Shown here in pieces: positions 1-8,081 of a stretch of DNA of 54,044 nucleotides (position 1 is its first letter; every line of letters starts with the position of its first letter). A program made the translations under genes and the position numbers. Origin of the DNA: Synechococcales cyanobacterium CRU_2_2. Lineage in GTDB: Bacteria; Cyanobacteriota; Cyanobacteriia; PCC-9006; JAAUQQ01. The stretch spans positions 1 to 54,044 of the forward strand of contig JAAUOP010000016.1 of NCBI GenBank assembly GCA_012034805.1, in the 5' to 3' direction. Under the pieces are notes generated by a model. The model was not told where the DNA came from, made no database searches, and was given only the letters and a program-made list of their open reading frames with translations.

Positions 1-513
1 CCCTTGTATCGCCCGAACCCCTTGCTATCGCCCGAACCCCCTGTATCACTCGACCCCCCTGACCTCGTAACGCCGCCGGAAGTGCCCGCCGTACCGATTG
101 ATTCAACTCCGCCTGAGGTCGTGGCACCCACGGATTCCCTCGCGCCTGCTCCCCTAGACGGGTCTGGCCCTTCCCTCGATCCGCTGACCGGACTGGGCAG
201 CGACCCTGTCCTGATTGACTCAGGCGACTCGGACAGTCTCGCCCCGAAACCCCAGGCCACTGCTGGTTCCGTCAACATCTCCTTTGACAACGCCGATTTG
301 GATGATTTTATCCAGGATTTTTTGAATTTGCTCGATCGCGCAACACCCCTTTCACCCGTTTCGATCAGGCTCGAGTTTGGGACTTCGACACCCAGCAGCG
401 ACAGTCGCGAGGAGACGACAGGGCTTGGCTCAGCGAGTCTCGATTTCACCATTAGCGGCAATGGGCTGGCAGAAAAAACCTTCGGGATCCGGCTGCCAAC
501 GATATTGGGCTAG
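1..513 (+). CDS. Proline-rich protein, C-terminal part (partial)
   Basis: The frame is open from the first base, so the gene probably starts outside the window. About 80 residues are rich in Pro, Asp, Val and Ser with PEPP/TPPEV-like repeats. A less repetitive acidic segment follows, with DLDDFIQDFLNLLDRATP near its middle. No known domain is recognised; the composition suits an extracytoplasmic or linker-type protein. The last 84 bases overlap the 3' end of the alkyltransferase-like gene on the other strand, so the true end could lie earlier. It may also be partly a shadow of that gene, but the acidic, non-repetitive part lies upstream of the overlap and looks coding. Confidence 0.45.
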   Translation, partial: PLYRPNPLLSPEPPVSLDPPDLVTPPEVPAVPIDSTPPEVVAPTDSLAPAPLDGSGPSLDPLTGLGSDPVLIDSGDSDSLAPKPQATAGSVNISFDNADLDDFIQDFLNLLDRATPLSPVSIRLEFGTSTPSSDSREETTGLGSASLDFTISGNGLAEKTFGIRLPTILG

Positions 514-816
514 GCTGAGCCTGCCGCTGGGTTCAAAGATAATGCCTTCCTCTTCGAGGAGCGATCGCTGCAAATAGTCCGAGCCATTGCGCACCTGGGC
601 ATAGGACACTTCTCCCCTGGCATTGACCACGCGATGCCAGGGGACAGCCTCCAGGGGGCCTGCGAGCCGAAACAGGGCATAGCCCACAAGCCGAGGCTTA
701 CCGGCTAGGCCCGCCAACGCTGCGACTTGGCCATAGGTCGCCACGTGACCCGGAGGAATCTGGCAGACAACGGCATAGATGGTTTCGTAGGCTGTGGCGG
801 ACGTTTTGGCAAGCAT
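430..816 (-). CDS. Alkyltransferase-like protein (ATL, MGMT-fold DNA-binding protein)
   Basis: The protein matches the C-terminal DNA-binding half of O6-alkylguanine-DNA alkyltransferase: IPPGHVATYGQVAALAG is the helix-turn-helix, and a PWHRVV motif lies where active MGMT has PCHRVV. Trp in place of the acceptor Cys marks the ATL subfamily. These proteins bind O6-alkylguanine, cannot dealkylate it, and pass the lesion to nucleotide excision repair. Start chosen at ATG 816 because the family begins just before the YETIYAVV segment; in-frame upstream starts at 864 and 867 would add 16-17 residues of weak character. The 3' end overlaps the convergent proline-rich frame. Confidence 0.88.
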   Translation of the reverse strand: MLAKTSATAYETIYAVVCQIPPGHVATYGQVAALAGLAGKPRLVGYALFRLAGPLEAVPWHRVVNARGEVSYAQVRNGSDYLQRSLLEEEGIIFEPSGRLSLAQYRWQPDPEGFFCQPIAANGEIETR

Positions 817-1000
817 GTTCGCCGGAGGCTGGGAGGTCGTCGTTAAAATCTTCGCACAGGTCATCAACCCACGGGTGTGGCCCTAAAGCATTCGGGGTTT
901 TATCATAAAGTTCTTGGCATAAGTCGCCCCAAAGAAGCCTGCGAGAGGGCATCTCCCGCAAGCGACGGTAACCGGAAAAAGACCGGTTTTCCTTAGACAT
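698..1000 (-). CDS. Small hypothetical protein overlapping the ATL gene
   Basis: A frame of 100 codons lies upstream of, and overlaps, the ATL gene in another frame. The first ~60 residues (with GDLCQELYDKTPNALGPHPW and VDDLCEDFNDDL) have coding-like composition. The remainder, inside the ATL coding region, is Cys/Ser/Arg-rich and looks like an out-of-frame reading. A real gene of about 60 residues may end near 815, possibly with a lost or shifted stop given the many indels here. I do not recognise the family. Confidence 0.35.
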   Translation of the reverse strand: MSKENRSFSGYRRLREMPSRRLLWGDLCQELYDKTPNALGPHPWVDDLCEDFNDDLPASGEHACQNVRHSLRNHLCRCLPDSSGSRGDLWPSRSVGGPSR

Positions 1001-1026
1001 GCCTGGGAGTCAGGCGGGGCTGACTT

Positions 1027-1545
1027 CTAAACACGGGCAGCCTTTTTGGCTTCAATCGGCTGACGCGACGGATTGCCGATGGCATTGTCAATCCAACCCA
1101 CCACCAAGGCATCGATAGAGAACAGACCCGCGCCAGAAACGAGAAAAAACTGGAAGCAGGCTGCATAAAGCAACGACAGCTCGAGGTAAGGGATGCTCAA
1201 ACCCGCGACCTTGATATGGTGATAGACCGCCACCAGCATCGTGGAGACCAAGCCCAGCGCCGCAGGCCGAGTCAGCAAACCGATCGCCAGCATCGGCGCT
1301 GCCAGCAGCTCGGTGAACGCGGCCACGTAGGTAAAGAAAATCGGGAACGGTAGACCGATCACAGAAACATAGGCCTCTGCGAAGCTTTCGACATTGCCCA
1401 GTTTATTCAAACCGTTGTGAACCATCACAACCCCTGCGACCACGCGCAGCAAGGCGATCGAAAGCTGGAGTGCTCGGCTGCTCGATAGAACCGTAGGTCT
1501 CAGAATCCAGGAAATCAGGCTCAGGAGCGAAAAGCGTTTGTTCAT
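1027..1545 (-). CDS. DoxX family membrane protein
   Basis: About 172 residues with four hydrophobic segments and the DoxX pattern: an N-terminal segment with LLRVVAGVVMVHNGLNKL, then GLPFPIFFTYVAAFTELLAA, then GLLTRPAALGLVSTMLVAVY. DoxX proteins are small inner-membrane proteins linked to quinone or redox chemistry, with poorly defined function. The ATG at 1545 (MNKRFSLLS) is preferred over the longer frame to 1629, because the extra 28 residues do not look like a leader and run into the divergent promoter region. It is divergent from asnS and probably monocistronic. Confidence 0.85.
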   Translation of the reverse strand: MNKRFSLLSLISWILRPTVLSSSRALQLSIALLRVVAGVVMVHNGLNKLGNVESFAEAYVSVIGLPFPIFFTYVAAFTELLAAPMLAIGLLTRPAALGLVSTMLVAVYHHIKVAGLSIPYLELSLLYAACFQFFLVSGAGLFSIDALVVGWIDNAIGNPSRQPIEAKKAARV

Positions 1546-1860
1546 GACGACATCTAGGATGACAGTCCTAGGGCAGAGGTGAATGAGAAGAAGTTTACAG
1601 TTCTTAATATTAACAAGTATAACAAACATTATTGAGAGAGATGGCGATTACTCACTTTTTCGCAACGTTTTGTTGAGACTGTCTTGTTAAGGACGTTTTG
1701 TTGTTGCTCGGGAACGAGAATTAAATTAGACCGCAATCACCCTGTCGAGACGAACCGTCATTCGTCCTAAGGTGGTTGCGCCCGTCATTTTCCGGACAAT
1801 CCCCCAAAAGCTGAGCAATAATGTCACAGATATGTAATGGCCCCTAACGCGCAGCTCACC
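1546..1860. other. Divergent intergenic region, doxX-type gene / asnS
   Basis: About 315 bases without a supported gene between two divergent genes, AT-rich next to the DoxX start. The element ACGTTTTGTTG occurs twice, near 1664 and 1692. The antisense frame over 1726-2196 is a shadow of asnS. Both promoters must lie here, but no clear -35/-10 pair stands out. Confidence 0.4.
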
Positions 1861-3258
1861 ATGACCGACCGCCCCTGCCTTCGCCGTGTCGTCGATTGTC
1901 TCCGCCATGGCCAGCCCGGCGAGTCTGTCAGAGTCCAGGGCTGGGTTCGCACCAAGCGAGAACAGAAAAAATTTACGTTTGCAGAAATTAACGACGGCTC
2001 CTCGCTCAAGAGCATCCAAGCTGTGATCGACGCCGCTGTCCCTGGCTACGGGGAGGCGATCGCCGCTATGAATACCGGGGCTTCCGTCGCGATTAGCGGC
2101 ACCTTGGTTCCATCCCCTGCCCAGGGCCAAAGCATCGAACTCAAAGCCGAGAGCATCGAAGTTTTGGGTAGCGTAGCCGAAGACTATCCTCTGCAAAAAA
2201 ACGTCATTCCTTTGAATTCCTTAGAAGCATTGCCCACCTGCGTCCCCGCACCAACACCCTCGGCGCGGTGATGCGTGTGCGCAACGCCTGTGCCAATGCC
2301 ATTCACGAGTTCTTTCAGCAACAAGGGTTTCTCTGGATTCACAGCCCAATCATCACGCCAGCGACTGCGAAGGCGCGGGCGAAATGTTTGGCGTCACCAC
2401 GTTCGATCTGACCCAGGTGCCCACCGACGACGCAGGCAAGCCCGACTATTCCCAGGACTTCTTTGGCAAGCCTGCCTTTTTGACCGTGAGTGGCCAACTC
2501 GAAGCCGAGATCATGGCCACGGCCTTTAGCCATGTCTATACCTTTGGCCCTACCTTCCGGGCCGAGAATTCCAACACCTCTCGGCACCTGGCTGAGTTTT
2601 GGATGGTGGAACCCGAAATGGCCTTTTGCAATCTCGACGGCAATATGGATCTCGCGGAAGCCTTTTTGAAATTTGTCTTCAAACAAGTCCTGGAACGCTG
2701 CCCTGAGGACATGGCGTTTTTGCGGAGCGTATCGATCCAGACGTCATTGCCCGCGCTGAAACCATCATTAACCATGACTTCGAGCGTATTACCTACACCC
2801 AAGCTGTGGAACTGCTGGAGAAGAGCGATCGCCCGTTTGACTACCCGGTCGAGTGGGGCATTGACCTCCAGTCTGAGCACGAGCGCTATCTGGCTGAAGA
2901 CTTGTTCAAGCGGCCCTTGATCGTCACCGATTACCCCACTCAAATCAAGGCCTTTTACATGCGCCTGAGCGACGATGGCAAAACCGTCCGTGCCATGGAT
3001 GTTTTGGCCCCTGGTATCGGCGAAATTATTGGCGGCTCCCAGCGAGAGGAACGACTGGATGTGCTCGAGCGTCGCTTAGCCGCCGCCGGGTTGCGGCAGG
3101 AAGATTATTGGTGGTATTTGGATCTGCGTCGTTATGGCACCGTGCCCCACGCGGGTTTTGGCCTGGGGTTTGAGCGGTTGGTACAGTTTATGACGGGCAT
3201 GGGGAACATTCGGGACGTGATTCCGTTCCCGCGATCGCCCCTCAATGCCGAGTTTTAA
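1861..3258 (+). CDS. asnS: Asparaginyl-tRNA synthetase, three single-base frameshifts
   Basis: Class IIb aminoacyl-tRNA synthetase that charges tRNA-Asn. An N-terminal OB-fold ([22 protein letters not shown]) is followed by the catalytic core: [30 protein letters not shown] (motif 2) and [15 protein letters not shown] (motif 3). Three breaks occur: an A7 run at 2195-2201, ACGCCA near 2357 where ACGGCCA is expected, and a T5 run at 2717-2721. Adding one base at each restores one frame of 466 residues, the usual length. The missing residues between fragments read as family sequence ([28 protein letters not shown]). ATG 1861 fits the family start; ATG 1837 is also in frame. Confidence 0.95.
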
Positions 3259-3282
3259 TTGGACAAGCGACGAGAACACACG

Positions 3283-3302
3283 CTCAAGAGTGGGTTCTTG
3301 AG
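3283..3302. terminator. Possible shared terminator hairpin after asnS
   Basis: CTCAAGA and TCTTGAG form a 7-bp stem with a 6-base loop between the convergent ends of asnS and the secreted-protein gene. There is no proper T-tract on the plus side; ATAAAAA follows. Bidirectional termination is possible but weakly supported. Confidence 0.35.
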
Positions 3303-3313
3303 ATAAAAACTGC

Positions 3314-3883
3314 CTAGAACAAACTGCGCCTACCGCCCCGAAACCCTGAAGCCGCTGTCCCAAACTGAATCCGGCACTGTTCTTTACTCTTGGACTCTTT
3401 ATTCTTGGACTCTTTCCCCTGGGAACTTGCCGAGCAGATGTAGGAAGCCAGGTTTGAACCTCGGTTATCTTGAACCTCGGTTTGATACCCAAAGGTGCTC
3501 GCTGCTGAGCCAAAGCTATGGAGAAACTCATAGCGAGAGAAATAATCGAGAAGACTCCAGGCTTGGGAATTAACCACCACCACCAGGCTTCCCGGCTGCG
3601 CCGTCGTTGGGGCTGGTGTGGCGGCCCAGTTGCTGATCAGCTTTTTGAGCTGTGGGCGCGCGCCTAACTGTTCCCGAATCCACCACAGGCTGGGCGGCGT
3701 TAGACCACGGCGACAGATGGTGTCTGAGGTGTACGTCGGATTGCCCCCCGCTAAGGTCAAGGCATTGCAGTTGACCGCAGCGCTTCCAGGTTTCTTGGGT
3801 TCGTTGGGGGCTGCGATCGCCGGGGTCGCGAAGGGAAGGCAAAGGGTGGCGATCGCAAAAACCTTAACGACATCTAGCTGCAT
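3314..3883 (-). CDS. Secreted hypothetical protein
   Basis: About 189 residues. The N-terminus has the form of a Sec signal peptide: VVKVFAIATLCLPFATPAIA, then a likely cleavage after AIA-A. The mature part has four Cys and a Trp/Leu-rich centre (PPSLWWIREQLGARPQLKKL, LVVVVNSQAWSLLDYFSRYEFL). A Lys/Glu/Ser-rich tail with repeated KESK/KEQ units follows. The central segment recalls small cyanobacterial periplasmic proteins, but I cannot name a family. ATG 3883 is chosen because it starts the signal peptide. Confidence 0.7.
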   Translation of the reverse strand: MQLDVVKVFAIATLCLPFATPAIAAPNEPKKPGSAAVNCNALTLAGGNPTYTSDTICRRGLTPPSLWWIREQLGARPQLKKLISNWAATPAPTTAQPGSLVVVVNSQAWSLLDYFSRYEFLHSFGSAASTFGYQTEVQDNRGSNLASYICSASSQGKESKNKESKSKEQCRIQFGTAASGFRGGRRSLF

Positions 3884-3910
3884 GGCCGATTCCAAATCAT
3901 GGGACGAAGT

Positions 3911-4420
3911 CTAGCTGCGAGAGCGGATCCTCCGCCCGGTACTCAGGTCAAAGTCCCCACCAGGGCGGCCCAGAGAACGAGGTCGCCAAGAGACCTTGCC
4001 CTGACTCGCATCGTTGAGAGCCGTTTCCACCGCAGTCGGCAGATTATCCCAGTCGAGGCTGGGATTTTGCAAAATGGATTGCAAGACCCGCAAGGCCCGC
4101 TGGGCGTTCTCATCTTCGGGGATTTCGATAGGCGTCGAATGACGCAAAGGATCGCGTTCTACCGCTGCAATCCCCTGACGCACCGCGACCCGAACGGGTT
4201 CCGCAAACTCCTGGCGAGCTCGGCTTTCTTGCATTTCCAGACCCCGAGCGCTACTGGCATAGAGCGGGGCGAGGCGATTGAGCGCGTAGGTCATCACCTC
4301 CTCGGGCTTGAAGAAGGAGGCTTTGCGAGCGGCCAATTGGCCTAATTGTCGCTCGATTTCTTCTGCCACCAGCAGCTCCATGACATTGATCCACGCACGT
4401 TTGGCCAATGTTTTCTTCAT
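3911..4420 (-). CDS. ComFB-family protein (late competence development), copy 1
   Basis: The ComFB signature is clear: NVMELLVAEEIERQLGQL, then EEVMTYALNRLAPLYASSARG, followed by a charged C-terminal part. ComFB takes its name from the Bacillus comF operon. In cyanobacteria members of the family act as cyclic-dinucleotide (c-di-GMP) receptors linked to cell size, motility or competence; which role applies here is not visible. ATG 4420 (MKKTLAKRAWINVMELL) is preferred over the frame start at 4480. A second ComFB gene lies about 490 bp upstream in the same orientation. Confidence 0.85.
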   Translation of the reverse strand: MKKTLAKRAWINVMELLVAEEIERQLGQLAARKASFFKPEEVMTYALNRLAPLYASSARGLEMQESRARQEFAEPVRVAVRQGIAAVERDPLRHSTPIEIPEDENAQRALRVLQSILQNPSLDWDNLPTAVETALNDASQGKVSWRPRSLGRPGGDFDLSTGRRIRSRS

Positions 4421-4912
4421 GCCAGACCCTGCAGCCCTATCAAAGAATCGACAATTAAATACTTCACAGAGAGGATCCAAAAAAGAGAAAGTTACACGTC
4501 AATCGTCAGATTCACTACTGGATTTCTTGTGGATTCACTGGACCAACAACCTTACCTGACCCATAGCCTCGACGAATGCAATGAGTCTAGACATGAGCCA
4601 ATGAAGTCGAGAAATATACTGATGAGCTAAAGGTAAATCTTACAACTAAGCTAAAGCGGAGAAGATTCATCCAATATAGCGGTTTTCCATCGTAATGCCG
4701 GGATGCGATCGCCTCTGGTTATATCAATAGATTTCCACGGGCGTAAGCGAAACCGCTGATTGTTCAACTCGCGTTTATCAAAGGCACGCTTTTTCTGATC
4801 GTTCTCGTGAAAATCTATCTGAGCGAAGCTTCTCACCCTAGGCGATTTTATTTAGATCGTCATTGGTGATTGAGATAGGATGATTGAGATAAGAGCACTT
4901 AACCTAGACTCC
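4421..4912. other. Intergenic region between the two ComFB genes
   Basis: About 490 bases, AT-richer than its surroundings. Short frames on both strands (for example 4651-4836 minus) lack homology-like character. It probably holds the promoter of copy 1 and the 3' UTR of copy 2. A 14-bp tandem duplication lies at 4867-4894. Confidence 0.4.
4867..4894. repeat. 14-bp tandem duplication after ComFB copy 2
   Basis: TGATTGAGATAGGA is followed at once by TGATTGAGATAAGA, 18 bases past the stop codon of ComFB copy 2. It belongs to the group of short tandem duplications at gene ends in this window. Confidence 0.8.
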
Positions 4913-5458
4913 CTAGGCAGTGCGTCGGGCGACTTGAGCCAGGGTGCTCTTAATGGCGGGTAGCAAATTGAGCCAGGTCAGGTTGGGGCATCCCAGATAG
5001 ATGGATAGCTCTTGGAGCGCCTTCTGGGCTGCAAATAAACTCGACTCTGGAGAACAGAGGCGATCTTCCGAGCGTTCCGGGGTCTGGTGAACCACCATGA
5101 GGCCTTGACAGACCGCAGCAGAGACTTGTCCAGCTAAGTCTTTTTGCGCACGGGACTGTTGCCAGAGCCAGCCAGTTTCAGTGGTGGCATAGAGCGCAGG
5201 TAATGAATTTAGGGCGTAGGCAATGACGTCATCTGCGTTGACATGGCGCAGGGCACTGGGCGCGAGCTGCTGCATCTGTCGCTGAACTTCCTGAACCACG
5301 AGGGGTTCCATTGCATTGCGATAGGTTTTGGAAACAGGGGTGACCATGGCGTTAAGCGAATTGGAGGCGAGCGTTGGCAGGGGGTGTAGCGGGTAGCGGG
5401 TGCCCAAAACGGCGAACAGGGCTGTCTCTACCGGCAGATGGCGGCTCAGTGCGTTCAT
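4913..5458 (-). CDS. ComFB-family protein, copy 2
   Basis: The core matches copy 1: NAMEPLVVQEVQRQMQQLAP, then NADDVIAYALNSLPALYATTETG, with a similar charged tail ending in a helical NLTWLNLLPAIKSTLAQVARR. The paralogues are clearly diverged, so the duplication is old. The frame opens at ATG 5458, but the first 37 residues have no family character; ATG 5347 (MVTPVSKTYRNAMEPL) gives a normal ComFB N-terminus and is a good alternative. A tandem repeat that copies the 5458 start region lies just upstream. Confidence 0.82.
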   Translation of the reverse strand: MNALSRHLPVETALFAVLGTRYPLHPLPTLASNSLNAMVTPVSKTYRNAMEPLVVQEVQRQMQQLAPSALRHVNADDVIAYALNSLPALYATTETGWLWQQSRAQKDLAGQVSAAVCQGLMVVHQTPERSEDRLCSPESSLFAAQKALQELSIYLGCPNLTWLNLLPAIKSTLAQVARRTA

Positions 5459-5510
5459 GTCTCAGTGCATGCATGTCTCAGTGCATACGGTTATCTTCAT
5501 CTCAGTGCAT
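5455..5510. repeat. 16-bp tandem repeat at the ComFB copy 2 start
   Basis: Units TCATGTCTCAGTGCAT and GCATGTCTCAGTGCAT are adjacent; a degenerate TTCATCTCAGTGCAT lies at 5496-5510. On the minus strand the units resemble the first codons of the frame opening at 5458, so they may be duplications of the gene start. They could also be regulator sites. Confidence 0.7.
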
Positions 5511-5583
5511 GTAGTTACCTTCTACACTGTGTGTACTGAATCTCAGGAAACTCGTCTGGGAAAGCAAATTCAAGCGCGTGACG

Positions 5584-6713
5584 TCACGCGCTGGAGCTGC
5601 CCCACAGTCGCCGCTGCTCCGGCCCTTGCAAACGCTGATGGGTATCTCGCAAGAGGCGAGGGATCTCGAGCGATTCTGGACAACGGGGTAGGCAGTCACC
5701 GCAATCGGTGCAGTGGTTGGCCTTGCGCCCTGGGAACCAATGCCCAGCATTCTCAAACATTTGGTAGCGATATTGGCCAAAAGCAACCAGGTCATGGGCG
5801 ATCGCAGATTGCGCAGCCGCAGCACCTCCGGAATCTGAATATTCTCGGGGCAGGGCAAGCACGCATAACATTGACTACAGCGATCGCTCCCTAAAGCCCG
5901 GTGTTGTTGCGCTTCCAACCGTGCCAAGGCTTCCTGCTCTGTTGGGCTGAGGGGGCCATCGGCATCGGCGATCGCGATCGCGGCATCCAGCTCCTCTGGA
6001 CAGGCCGCGCCCAAGCTCAGGGTGGTGATGCGTGGATCACTGAGCAAAAACCGGTAGTTGAGGCTTTGGGGTGAAAAGGGGGCACAGGCTTCGCTGAGGG
6101 TTTTCGGGGGTGCATAGAGCTGTCCACCTTTGTCCGTGGGAGAAATAATAAAAATACCCATGTCGAGCGCTTGGGCGAGGGCGATCGCCGCCCCATGGCG
6201 CTGAAAAAAATAGTAGTAGTGCAAATTAGCGAAGGCGAAGCGGCGGGTTTCCAGGATTTGTAAAATCAGCTCCAGACTGCCATGGCTCGAAAAGCCAATG
6301 TGTCGCACAAGACCGAGATCCCGCATCGCCTCTAGCCCTGCCAAAGCCCCCTCCGGAGCCAGCGCCGTTGCCAGATGTTCGGGCCGATTGATGCCGTGTA
6401 AGGCAACGCAATCAATCGAGTCAACCTGCAGACGACTGAGGGACTCTCGGAGCTGTTGCCCTAGGGTAGGGCCATCTAGCAGCGGTGAAAGCTTGGTCGT
6501 TAGGTAGGGGCGCTGGGGCGTCGTTCGGCCCAGCGCCTGCCCCACAAACCGCTCGCTCTCGCCATAGCCTCGAGCAGTCTCGAGATGATTGATCCCCTGG
6601 GCTAGGGCAGCGGCGACCGTTGCCTCAGCAACCTCCTGAGACGAAAATCGCATGGTTCCGAGCGAGAAAACAGATAATTCCAACTCGGTCTGGCCAAACC
6701 TGCGGTAGCGCAT
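5584..6713 (-). CDS. Aldo/keto reductase with two C-terminal 4Fe-4S motifs, one frameshift
   Basis: The N-terminal 280 residues form an aldo/keto reductase barrel: MRYRRFGQTELELSVFSLGT, HLETARGYGESERFVG (Tyr of the tetrad, Glu where most members have Asp), LTTKLSP (Lys) and VALHGIN (His). The tail has CSQCYACLPCP and, after the break, CTDCGDCLPRCPESLEIPRL, two ferredoxin-like cluster motifs. The break is near 5805: CTGCGATCGCC where CTGGCGATCGCC restores RNLAIAHDLVAFGQYRYQMF. With one base added the protein has 376 residues. Without it the frame runs on to 5502 through nonsense. Substrate unknown; the iron-sulphur tail suggests an electron-transfer role. Confidence 0.9.
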
Positions 6714-6733
6714 AATAACCAGCCAGTACGGTG

Positions 6734-7213
6734 CTAAAACTGAGCAAAATCACCGGGATTTAAATTGTCCAAAAATTGACGGAACGCACGTCGCTCCTCT
6801 TCGTCTGCGTCACGATCCGCCGGAATTGACGCATCCGCCACCACTTCCTCCATCACCCAGATGGGTGCATTGAGGCGTAGGGCCAGGACAATGGCATCGC
6901 TGGGGCGGGCATCAATATCCTGGGTCAGATCCCCATGACGGGTCTGGAGCGTCGCATAGTAGGTATTGTCTTGGAGGGAGTGAATCAGCACCCGACACAG
7001 CTCCAAGTCCCACTGCTCCAGGATATTGACCATCAAGTCATGGGTTAAGGGCCGAGGAGAACTTTGCTGCTCGATGGCGAGCTTGATGGCCTTGGCTTGC
7101 TCTTGGCTAATCCAGATGGGGAGGGCACGTCGTCCTTCGGTGTCAATCAGCATGACAATAGGGCTCATGGTTGCGGCATCAAATGCGATCCCGTCAACAT
7201 TCATCTCAATCAT
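6734..7213 (-). CDS. Bifunctional nuclease family protein (BFN/DUF151)
   Basis: The protein has 159 residues and matches the BFN domain: MIEMNVDGIAFDAATMSPIV, then DTEGRRALPIWISQEQA, then LTHDLMVNILEQW, DARPSDAIVLALRL and an acidic tail. Plant and archaeal homologues have DNase/RNase activity; in cyanobacteria the role is not settled. ATG 7213 is conserved in the family. It lies just upstream, on the same strand, of the aldo/keto reductase gene (20-bp gap), so the two may be co-transcribed. Confidence 0.9.
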   Translation of the reverse strand: MIEMNVDGIAFDAATMSPIVMLIDTEGRRALPIWISQEQAKAIKLAIEQQSSPRPLTHDLMVNILEQWDLELCRVLIHSLQDNTYYATLQTRHGDLTQDIDARPSDAIVLALRLNAPIWVMEEVVADASIPADRDADEEERRAFRQFLDNLNPGDFAQF

Positions 7214-7386
7214 GGCTCAGCCTCTGAAGTCCCAAGGCATCGGTGAAGGCAACAGTTCCATTATGCGCTTCTGCGCCGCTGGAGCCAATCTAGATTCTGA
7301 CGAGATTGTTAATTGTTTCGTGAAGTCCACCAAAGTAGACCATTCCCAGAAAACGCTCTTAGCCCATTTCCAGAGAATTCTTCGCG

Positions 7387-8053
7387 ATGTTTACAGGCTT
7401 AATTCAAGACCTTGGGTATGTTCACGCCAAGGTAGATTATCAGCTTCAGATCCACTGTCCCAGCCCGGATTCCCCCATTCTCAGGGGCATTGAAATGGGC
7501 GATAGTGTGGCGGTAGACGGAGCATGCTTGACCGTGGAGCGGGTGCTGCCCCAAGGTTTCGCCGTGTCCGTTTCGCCGGAAACGCTGCAGCGGACGACGC
7601 TGGGGGGCGATCGCCCAAGACCCCGTCAATTTGGAAACGTCTCTGCGTGTAGGCAGCAAAATCGGTGGCCATTTCGTCACCGGCCACGTAGACGGTTCAG
7701 CAAAACTGTCCTCATCCCAGGCCACGGCAACCTCCTGGGAGTTGGCGTTTTACGACATCAGTGACTTTGTTCGTCCCTACATAGTCCCCAAGGGCAGCAT
7801 TACGATTAACGGTGTGAGCCTCACGATCGCCAGCTGCCACGAATGGGGGGAGTGGTTCACCGTGGCTGTGATTCCCCTCACCTACGAGCTGACCAATCTG
7901 CATTGCCTTGCGCCCGATAGCCTAGTGAATCTAGAGGGCGACATTTTGGGAAAATATGTCCAGCGTCTGCTGAAGTCGCCGGTTTCCGACTCGGCTGCGT
8001 CAGCCTTGCCCGCGATCGATGATGGTTTTCTGGCCGAACATGGATATCTCTAG
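7387..8053 (+). CDS. ribE: Riboflavin synthase alpha chain, one frameshift
   Basis: This enzyme dismutates two 6,7-dimethyl-8-ribityllumazine molecules into riboflavin. MFTGLIQDLGYV is the conserved N-terminus. The first lumazine-binding barrel carries GDSVAVDGACLTVE and FAVSVSPETLQRTTLG; the second carries GGHFVTGHVDG and GSITINGVSLTIAS. The frame is lost in a G6 run at 7602-7607 next to CGATCGCC; five Gs restore LGAIAQDPVNLETSLRVG. This is the only break in the window that looks like an extra base. Corrected length 221 residues, normal for the family. Confidence 0.93.
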
Positions 8054-8081
8054 CCAACCGGTGTCTAGTGCACCCCATCAA

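Noticed and set aside
1861..3258. asnS as a decaying pseudogene
   Set aside because: All three breaks are single bases, the protein sequence between them is fully conserved, and the same kind of break occurs in other essential genes.
4651..4836. 61-codon minus-strand frame between the ComFB genes
   Set aside because: Low-confidence composition, no start signal and no recognisable relative.
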